Below are positions 57,244-64,000 of a stretch of DNA of 64,000 nucleotides, in pieces. The notes under the pieces are model-generated. The model saw nothing but the letters and a program-made list of their open reading frames with translations, was not told the origin of the DNA and searched no databases. Each line of letters opens with the position of its first letter. Position 1 is the stretch's first letter. This DNA is from Allokutzneria oryzae. GTDB lineage: Bacteria; Actinomycetota; Actinomycetes; Mycobacteriales; Pseudonocardiaceae. Location: contig NZ_JBHLZU010000030.1 in NCBI RefSeq assembly GCF_042429765.1, positions 11,747 to 75,746 of the forward strand, given 5' to 3'. Position numbers and translations under genes: made by a program.

Positions 57244-58812
57244 CTACCTCGGCAGTCCCGGCACGCCCGGCCGGGTCTGCCACGGGTGCGGGCCGTCCAG
57301 CGGCCGGTACTCCACCCCCAGCGCGTCCAGCCTGGGCAGGTGGTGGTCGGAAAGCCTGCGCAGGAACGCCTCGGGGTCGCGTTCCGCAGGGCTCCACACC
57401 ACCTCCGCGAACGCCGACAGGCGTGGGAAGGCGGCGTAGTCCAACCGCCTCGGGGTGTCCAGGTGCTCGGTCCACAGCTGTGCCTGTGCGCCGAGGACCT
57501 GGGCCGCCGCGCTCGCTTCGAGACCGGCCGGGACCGGCTCGTAGGCGTAGACGTCGGCGAGGGTGCTGAGGTAGCCGACCGGGATCGGTTCCCCGGGATG
57601 GTCCGACTGCCGGTGATCCAGGTAGACATGCTGCTCGGGGCACATGACCACCTGGTGACCCGCGCGGGCGGCGTCCACCCCCGCCTGCTCACCGCGCCAG
57701 GACGCCACGATCGCGCCCGGTGGCAGGTCGCCGACCTCGGCGATCTCGTCCCAGCCGATGATGCGGCGGCCGCGCTCGGCGAGGTGCACGGCCATCTGCC
57801 TGATGAACCAGCCGTGCAGCTGCGCCTCGGTGGTCAGGCCCTGCTCCGCCATGCGCGCCCGTGCCTGCGGGCTCGCACTCCACTGGTCGAGCGGGACCTC
57901 GTCGCCGCCGACGCAGATGATCTCCGAGGGGAAGACCTCGACGACCTCGTCGAAGACCGTGCGGAAGAACTTCACCGTCTCGTCGGAGACGTTGACGACG
58001 TTGGGGTTGATGCCCCAGCCGGTCCACACACCGAGCTGGTCGCCGGTGTTGCCCAGCTCTGGGTACGCGGCGATCGCCGCCTGGGTGTGCCCCGGCACGT
58101 CGATCTCCGGGACGACGGTGATCCCGCGCGCGCTCGCGTAGGCGACGATCTCCCGCAGGTCGTCCTTGGTGTAGTAGCCGCCGTGGGGTCGGTTGTCGAG
58201 CGCGCCGAGCTTGCCGTGGCCGACCGTGGACCGTTCGCGCCAAGCGCCGATCGTGGTGAGCCGGGGATAGCGCTCGATCTCCATCCGCCAGCCCTGGTCG
58301 TCGGTCAGGTGCAGGTGCAGGACGTTGAGCTTGTGGGCGGCCATCAGGTCGAGGAACCGGAACACGTCGGAGCGCGGCAGGAAGTGCCTCGCCACGTCGA
58401 GCAGGCATCCACGCCAGCCGAACCTCGGCCGGTCGAGCACGACACCACACGGCAGCTCGAACTGTCCACTGTGGACAGGAGAGCGGCGGAACGCGGCGGG
58501 GCCGAGGAGCTGGCGCAGGCTCTGCGCCGCGTAGAGGGCACCGGTCTCGTCACCGGCGCGGATCCACACCGCGGTCGGTGTGATCTCCAGCCGGTAGCCC
58601 TCGGCGGGCAGCGACGCGTCCAGCGAGAACGCGATCACCGCGACTCCGGACTCCGTCAACGGAAGACCGGTCGCCGCGCGCAGCTCGGCGCGGAGCCATT
58701 CCACCGCGGGCAGCGACCCGATCAGCGCCGTGGCCGGCCCCAACGGGAAGACCCCGTCGGCGGGCTCGACCTCTGCGGGACGTGGCAGCAGAACATCGAA
58801 CGGCGACAACAC
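57244..58812 (-). CDS. beta-N-acetylhexosaminidase, GH20
   Basis: A 522-residue glycoside hydrolase family 20 enzyme without signal peptide, so cytoplasmic. The N-terminal GH20b domain covers 1-125, followed by the TIM barrel with GWRGCLLDVARHF, HLTDDQGWRMEI and the catalytic Asp-304/Glu-305 in CVGGDEVPLDQW. The Trp cage is in QLWTEHL and FAEVVWSP. It would hydrolyse imported chitobiose to GlcNAc. GTG 58812 starts three bases after the dasC stop with GGGGTGA upstream, so it is the fourth gene of the das operon. Confidence 0.92.
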   Translation of the reverse strand: MLSPFDVLLPRPAEVEPADGVFPLGPATALIGSLPAVEWLRAELRAATGLPLTESGVAVIAFSLDASLPAEGYRLEITPTAVWIRAGDETGALYAAQSLRQLLGPAAFRRSPVHSGQFELPCGVVLDRPRFGWRGCLLDVARHFLPRSDVFRFLDLMAAHKLNVLHLHLTDDQGWRMEIERYPRLTTIGAWRERSTVGHGKLGALDNRPHGGYYTKDDLREIVAYASARGITVVPEIDVPGHTQAAIAAYPELGNTGDQLGVWTGWGINPNVVNVSDETVKFFRTVFDEVVEVFPSEIICVGGDEVPLDQWSASPQARARMAEQGLTTEAQLHGWFIRQMAVHLAERGRRIIGWDEIAEVGDLPPGAIVASWRGEQAGVDAARAGHQVVMCPEQHVYLDHRQSDHPGEPIPVGYLSTLADVYAYEPVPAGLEASAAAQVLGAQAQLWTEHLDTPRRLDYAAFPRLSAFAEVVWSPAERDPEAFLRRLSDHHLPRLDALGVEYRPLDGPHPWQTRPGVPGLPR

Positions 58813-58815
58813 CGC

Positions 58816-59670
58816 TCACCCCTTCACGGCCCCGGCGAGCCCCGAGACCAGTCGTCGTTGCACGAAAACGAAGAAGATCAGCACCGGGATCGTCATCAGC
58901 GTGGAGCCCGCCATGATCGCGCCCCAGTCGTTCTGGTCCGGCTTGAAGAAGGCCAGGATGCCCAGCGGCAACGTCTGCTGCTCGGACGCGGAGATGATGA
59001 AGGTCTTGGCGAACAGGAAGTCGTTCCACGCGTGGATGAACGACAGCACGCTCGTCGCGACGAGGCCCGGCGCCACCAGCGGGAACAGCACCTGCCAGGT
59101 GAAGCGGAAGCGGCTGGCGCCGTCGAGGGTGGCCGCCTCCTCCAGCTCCACCGGCACCGCCGCCACGAAGCCGCGCAGCATCCAGATCGCGAAAGGCAGG
59201 CCGAACGCCAGGTGCACCAGCACCAACGAGCCGAGGTGGTTCAGGCCGAAGACCGGCGCGACGTCCCCGACCGAGCGCATCACGAAGAACAGCGGGATGG
59301 TCAGCGCCTCCACCGGAGCCATCTGCGCGACGAGCAGCATCACCAGCAGCACGGTGCGGCCCTTGAACCGGAACCTGGTCAGCGCGATCGCGGCGAGGAA
59401 CGCGCACAGCAGCGCGAAGAACACCACGATCAGCGCCACCATGACGCTGTTGAGGAAGTATCGCCCGAAGTTCTGCACGTCGAGCACCCGGCGGAAGCTG
59501 TCCAGGGTCGGCGCGAGCGTCCACGGCCGCGGCGAGGTGGACAGCACCTCCCCCTCGGGCTTGAGAGCGGTCAGCACCATCCAGTACAGCGGGAAGGCGA
59601 CCACGACCGCGACCAGCACGGTGACGATCTCCGCGACCGTCCTGTGTGGACGTTTTACGGCGAGTTTCAC
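58816..59670 (-). CDS. dasC: sugar ABC transporter permease (DasC-like)
   Basis: A 284-residue permease with six transmembrane helices. The EAA motif reads ELEEAATLDGASRFRFTWQVLFPL. It forms the membrane channel with the DasB-like protein for a chitobiose-type oligosaccharide; the shared energising ATPase (MsiK in Streptomyces) is encoded elsewhere, as no ATPase gene is here. ATG 59670 overlaps the dasB stop. Confidence 0.88.
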   Translation of the reverse strand: MKLAVKRPHRTVAEIVTVLVAVVVAFPLYWMVLTALKPEGEVLSTSPRPWTLAPTLDSFRRVLDVQNFGRYFLNSVMVALIVVFFALLCAFLAAIALTRFRFKGRTVLLVMLLVAQMAPVEALTIPLFFVMRSVGDVAPVFGLNHLGSLVLVHLAFGLPFAIWMLRGFVAAVPVELEEAATLDGASRFRFTWQVLFPLVAPGLVATSVLSFIHAWNDFLFAKTFIISASEQQTLPLGILAFFKPDQNDWGAIMAGSTLMTIPVLIFFVFVQRRLVSGLAGAVKG

Positions 59671-60623
59671 AGCGGCTCCCCCGAACGGCGCAGCGCGCGC
59701 AGGTACACGCCGGTGACCACCAGCAGCAGCACGGTCATCACGACGCCGATCGCCGAGCCCATGCCGTACTCGGAGGCGGCGAACGCCTTCTGGTAGGCGT
59801 AGACGTTGAGCACCAGGTTGTTGCCCGCGACGCCACCGCCACCGGTCATCACGTAGATCTGGGTGAAGAGCTTGAAGTCCCAGATGATCGACTGAATGGT
59901 CACGATCACCAGCAGCGGCCGCAGCAACGGCAGGATGACCATGCGCACGGTGCGCGCGGTCGAGGCGCCGTCGAGCGCGGCGGCCTCAAGGATCTCCTTC
60001 GGGATCGCGATGATGCCCGCGTAGAGCGTGACCATCACGAACGGGAACGAGCACCAGATCACCTGTGCCGCGACCAGCCCGAAGGCGACGAACTTGTCGT
60101 AGGTCCAGGAGTAGTTGGCCATCCCGTCGAAGCCGAGGCCGACGAGGACCTCGTTGACCAGGCCGAAGTCGGTGTCGAAGAGGAACATCCACACCGTCGA
60201 GCCCGCGACCGCCGGGGTCGCCCACGCGCCGAGCGCGGCGAGGAACAGGATCATCCTCGGCACCGCTCGCACTCTCGACGCGAGCATCGCCAGCGCCCCA
60301 CCGACGAACAGCGTGCCGACCACGCACACGGCGGCGAACCCCACGGTCTGCACGAGCACGGTCCAGAACTGCGGGTCGCCGAAGAGCTGCTGGTAGTTGC
60401 CGAGACCGAGGAACTCCAGTGGCGCTCCCCCGCTCGCCTGCTCCTGCCCGTAGTCGTAGAGCGAGATCAGCACGAGCTGGTAGAGCGGATATCCCAACAG
60501 CCCGAGGAGAAGCAGCAGCGTGGGCGCGAGGTAGCGCGCGGCGGCCCAGCCGTCGCCGCGCCGTTTCCCTTGCCGAGCGGGCACTTCGCGCACCGGCTCG
60601 GCCATCATGACCTGTTGTGTCAC
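59667..60623 (-). CDS. dasB: sugar ABC transporter permease (DasB-like)
   Basis: A 318-residue permease with a charged cytoplasmic N-terminus and six helices. The EAA motif is EILEAAALDGASTARTVRMV. NYQQLFGDPQFWTVLVQT before it is typical of the first carbohydrate permease (MalF group). Starts nine bases after dasA, overlaps dasC by four bases. Confidence 0.88.
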   Translation of the reverse strand: MTQQVMMAEPVREVPARQGKRRGDGWAAARYLAPTLLLLLGLLGYPLYQLVLISLYDYGQEQASGGAPLEFLGLGNYQQLFGDPQFWTVLVQTVGFAAVCVVGTLFVGGALAMLASRVRAVPRMILFLAALGAWATPAVAGSTVWMFLFDTDFGLVNEVLVGLGFDGMANYSWTYDKFVAFGLVAAQVIWCSFPFVMVTLYAGIIAIPKEILEAAALDGASTARTVRMVILPLLRPLLVIVTIQSIIWDFKLFTQIYVMTGGGGVAGNNLVLNVYAYQKAFAASEYGMGSAIGVVMTVLLLVVTGVYLRALRRSGEPL

Positions 60624-60632
60624 CCGGACCGC

Positions 60633-61922
60633 CTAGGAGGTGAACGCCGAGTTCATCAGCCGCGCGGCCGCCGAGCTCGCCTGGTCGACCTGCTGGGCGC
60701 CGGTGATCACCTGCTGGATCATGTTGGGCAGCACCGCCTGCGCGTCGATCTTCGCCCAGGCCGGGGTCACCGGGACGAACTTGGTCCCGGCTTCGGAGGT
60801 GGCGATGAACGGCTTGACGAACGGGTCGTCGGCGCCGAGCGTGCGCTGGAGGTCGGTGAACGTCGGCAGGTTGCCCATGGCCTTGTAGAGCTTCTCCTGG
60901 TACTGCTTGCCGCCGAGCAGCTGCATGAACTCCTTCGCCAGGGTCCGGCGCGGCGTGGACTTGAGGACACCGAGCAGGTTGCCGCCCGCGAACGCGGGTG
61001 CGATGGAGCCCTCGGCGTTGCCGGGCAACGGAACCACCGCGTACTTGCCCTTGGCGGCTCCGGCCTCGACGGCCTGGCGGTTGAAGTTGCCGCCGATGGT
61101 CATCGCGGCCTTGCCGGAGACGAACTGCTGCACACTGGCGTCGCCGCCGTTCTGCGCGCACTGCGCCGGCGGGCAGATGTCGTCCTTGAGCAGCTCGGTG
61201 TAGCGGGCGATGCCGGACCTGCTCGACGCGCTGTCCACAGCGGAGGACCACGTGCCGCCGTCCTGCTTGGCGACGTCCCCGCCCGCGGCCCACACGAACG
61301 GCAGCATCGCGTAGGTGTACTTGCCTCCGACGGAGATGCCGTACAGCTCGGGCTTCGCGGCCCTGATCCTGCGCGCGAGCGGAGCGATCTCCTCGATGCT
61401 CTTCGGCGGTCGCACGCCGAGCTCGGCGAAGACGTCGGTGCGGTAGTACAGCGCGCGCAGGCCGACGAACCACGGGATGCCGTAGACCTTGCCGTCCACC
61501 TTGGCGGTCTCCAGCAACGAGGGGCTGAGGTCCTTGCCCTCCGGCCAGGCGGCCATGTCGGCGCTTAGGTCGGCGAAGCCGCCGGAGGCCACGTAGCCCG
61601 CGAGGTCGGTGTTGCCGAACTCGGCGGCGTCCGGAGCGCTCTTGGCGTCGCTGAACGCTGCCTTGAAGCGCTCGGCGCGAGAGGCGATCTGGATGTACTG
61701 GACATCGACCTTGACTCCGGAGTTGCGCGCCTCGAACTCCTTCACGGCCTCGGCGACGACCGCTTCCTTGGGGGCGCGGTTGACCTCGTCGAACAGCCAG
61801 ACGCGGAGCGTGCCGGTCTTCTCGTCCGTGCCGCTGGACTGCGAGGTCGACTGCACCGGAGCGCAGCCAGAGAGCGCGAGCGCGCCGAGCGCGCCGATCA
61901 CCAGGAGCCGCCTCAGCCTCAT
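60633..61922 (-). CDS. dasA: sugar-binding lipoprotein (DasA-like)
   Basis: A 429-residue carbohydrate-binding lipoprotein. Lipobox ALSGC, then TLRVWLFDEVN and the two-lobed MalE-type fold with GIPWFVGLRALYYRTDVF and GKAAMTIGGNFNRQA. The DasABC assignment rests on operon order, the linked GH20 enzyme and the DasR-like operator upstream. The likely ligand is N,N'-diacetylchitobiose or a related GlcNAc oligomer. ATG 61922; GGAGGTCGG lies just before it. Confidence 0.88.
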   Translation of the reverse strand: MRLRRLLVIGALGALALSGCAPVQSTSQSSGTDEKTGTLRVWLFDEVNRAPKEAVVAEAVKEFEARNSGVKVDVQYIQIASRAERFKAAFSDAKSAPDAAEFGNTDLAGYVASGGFADLSADMAAWPEGKDLSPSLLETAKVDGKVYGIPWFVGLRALYYRTDVFAELGVRPPKSIEEIAPLARRIRAAKPELYGISVGGKYTYAMLPFVWAAGGDVAKQDGGTWSSAVDSASSRSGIARYTELLKDDICPPAQCAQNGGDASVQQFVSGKAAMTIGGNFNRQAVEAGAAKGKYAVVPLPGNAEGSIAPAFAGGNLLGVLKSTPRRTLAKEFMQLLGGKQYQEKLYKAMGNLPTFTDLQRTLGADDPFVKPFIATSEAGTKFVPVTPAWAKIDAQAVLPNMIQQVITGAQQVDQASSAAARLMNSAFTS

Positions 61923-61984
61923 GTTCCGACCTCCGTTGCGTATTCTGCAACTGCTGTTTCACAATGGGCAATGGTCGGATGCTA

Positions 61985-62000
61985 AGTGGTCTGAACCAGG
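61985..62000. promoter_or_regulatory. DasR-responsive element (dre-like) before dasA
   Basis: AGTGGTCTGAACCAGG matches the dre consensus A(C/G)TGGTCTAGACCA(C/G)T at 13 of 16 positions. It lies 63 bases upstream of dasA. DasR is a GntR regulator released by GlcN-6-P or GlcNAc-6-P, so the operon should be induced by amino sugars. Confidence 0.72.
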
Positions 62001-62012
62001 GCGACAAGAGAC

Positions 62013-62051
62013 AGCGAGGGGCGCCTTCCCAGGCGGAAGGCGCCCCTCGCT
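62013..62051. terminator. strong terminator after cutC
   Basis: AGCGAGGGGCGCCTT (62013-62027) and AAGGCGCCCCTCGCT (62037-62051) form a perfect 15-bp stem with a 9-base loop just beyond the cutC stop. Confidence 0.88.
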
Positions 62052-62066
62052 GAACGAAATGGCTGG

Positions 62067-62744
62067 TCAGGCGGTGACGCGCGGCTCAACGTGACACAAC
62101 TGTGCCCATTCCCGGACGGCCTCGGCGGAGACCGGGTCGCTCCAGCCCCGCGGCCGGACGGCGCTGCCCACGTGGAACGCCCGCACCCCGGCCCCACGCA
62201 GCCCTGGCACGTGCTCCTGCCGCAACCCACCGCCGACGAGCAGCTGAAGCGGGTCCTGCCGCAGCGCGAGCTCGTGCAGCACGGCCAGCCCGTTGGCGAC
62301 CCCGTCCGGCGCCCCGGAGGCGAGCACTGTGTCCGCGCCGAGGTTCTCGACCTCGGCCCACGACAACAGGGGGTCCACGGAGTTGTCCAGCGCGCGGTGG
62401 AAGGTCCAGGCACAACCCTCCAGCTCGGTCAGCAGCCCGCGGCACGCCTCAAGATCGATGTTCGAGTCCGCGCTGAGAAAGCCGAGCACGAACTCGCTCG
62501 CCCCGGCCGCGCGCAGCTCGGCGGCGCTCCTGCGCAGGCCGTCGAGGTCGCCGGGGCGGTACCCGTCCTGGTCGCGGAGCATCACGCGCACGGGCAGCGT
62601 GGTCGACGCGAGCACCGCTCTGGTCGCCTCGACGGACGGGGTGAGCCCACCCGCCGACATGTCGGAGACGAGTTCGAGCCGGTCTGCGCCACCGGTCTGG
62701 GCGGCCTCGGCGTCTGCGGGATCCAGCGCGATGACTTCCAGCAT
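62067..62744 (-). CDS. cutC: CutC-family TIM-barrel protein
   Basis: A 225-residue CutC-like protein. Family features are LEVIALDPADAEAAQTGGADRLELV-type N-terminus with GGADRLELVSDMSAGGLTP, VRVMLRD, EFVLGFLSADSNID, TFHRALDNS and LASGAPDGVANG. CutC has been called a copper homeostasis protein, but its activity is not settled. ATG 62744 is preferred because the family starts at MLEV; GTG 62753 is the alternative. A nearly perfect dre site lies 13 bases upstream, pointing to amino-sugar control. It is followed by a strong terminator. Confidence 0.88.
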   Translation of the reverse strand: MLEVIALDPADAEAAQTGGADRLELVSDMSAGGLTPSVEATRAVLASTTLPVRVMLRDQDGYRPGDLDGLRRSAAELRAAGASEFVLGFLSADSNIDLEACRGLLTELEGCAWTFHRALDNSVDPLLSWAEVENLGADTVLASGAPDGVANGLAVLHELALRQDPLQLLVGGGLRQEHVPGLRGAGVRAFHVGSAVRPRGWSDPVSAEAVREWAQLCHVEPRVTA

Positions 62745-62756
62745 GGCCGCCACCCT

Positions 62757-62772
62757 AGTGGTCTAGACCTTT
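62757..62772. promoter_or_regulatory. DasR-responsive element (dre-like) before cutC
   Basis: AGTGGTCTAGACCTTT matches the dre consensus at 14 of 16 positions, with the central GGTCTAGACC palindrome intact. It lies directly upstream of cutC, where DasR would block transcription. Confidence 0.75.
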
Positions 62773-62847
62773 TCTCAACCAGAGTCGTTCGTCTCTTTCA
62801 GGCAGGGGGCAAACACCGACGATCAACCCGGGAGACGGCGGAAACGA

Positions 62848-62883
62848 GAAGGGGGCCGACCGCGAGTGCGGTCGGCCCCCTTC
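62848..62883. terminator. strong terminator after groEL
   Basis: GAAGGGGGCCGACCGC (62848-62863) and GCGGTCGGCCCCCTTC (62868-62883) form a perfect 16-bp stem with a GAGT loop, 27 bases beyond the groEL stop. Confidence 0.9.
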
Positions 62884-62910
62884 TTCAGGTGGTGCGGAGC
62901 TGGGGCTGGA

Positions 62911-64000
<1,090 letters not shown>

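Overview
The window is high-GC actinobacterial DNA, most likely from the Pseudonocardiales (Pseudonocardiaceae/Actinosynnemataceae type). Supporting signs are abundant GTG starts, a small EspG/DUF3558 type VII secretion-associated cluster, a mycothiol-dependent MDMPI-family protein, a complete cvnABCD conservon, a dasABC chitobiose-type uptake operon with DasR-like sites, and an Rpf gene behind a c-di-AMP riboswitch. No tRNA, rRNA, insertion sequence or CRISPR array was seen. From memory of the M. tuberculosis map, the backbone matches its ercc3-Rv0862c-Rv0863-moaC2-mog-moaE2-rpfA-moaD2-moaA2-Rv0870c-cspB block. Here that block is stretched by several large insertions, so the window is best read as conserved backbone plus accessory islands.

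Region 1 (1-5.7 kb): a DUF2771 lipoprotein, a cold-shock protein, a HAD phosphatase, a TetR regulator with its own palindromic operator coupled to an R2-like ligand-binding oxidase, an acyl-CoA synthetase and a YccF membrane protein. Region 2 (5.8-9.0 kb): a small helical protein, then a compact ESX-associated operon (Pro/Gly-rich secreted substrate, small helical partner, DUF3558 lipoprotein, EspG-like chaperone) with a GC dip in its middle. Region 3 (9.0-15.6 kb): MDMPI protein, HAD-IIA phosphatase, the molybdate importer modABC led by a HTH-Mop regulator, a MarR regulator, and moaA-moaD. Molybdate import and cofactor synthesis are therefore side by side.

Region 4 (15.6-28.4 kb): four consecutive, translationally coupled, full-length AfsR-like regulators (OmpR-type HTH, BTAD, NB-ARC, TPR), with a possible remnant of a fifth at 28.5 kb. 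They sit between moaD and rpf, which are adjacent in mycobacteria. Region 5 (28.8-36.3 kb): a secreted GDPD/PI-PLC-like protein, the c-di-AMP riboswitch and rpf gene, a MogA-MoaE fusion, moaC, an ACT-domain malic enzyme, a small protein, and the helicase-associated Rv0862c-type protein.

Region 6 (36.3-52.6 kb) separates that protein from its usual neighbour, the XPB helicase. It holds a secreted Val/Gly/Lys repeat protein with no aromatic residue in its mature part, an ECF42 sigma factor with its DGPF partner and a matching promoter, the cvn conservon, an SsuA-like binding lipoprotein, two tandem tctCBA tricarboxylate transporters, and an LppU-like protein. Region 7 (52.7-64 kb): XPB helicase, MenC, a cluster of three DnaA boxes in a convergent gap, CapA, PspC, a GH20 hexosaminidase ending the das operon, DasR-like sites before dasA and cutC, and the 3' part of groEL. 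An 11-bp palindrome, TCCACWGTGGA, recurs across the window far above chance.
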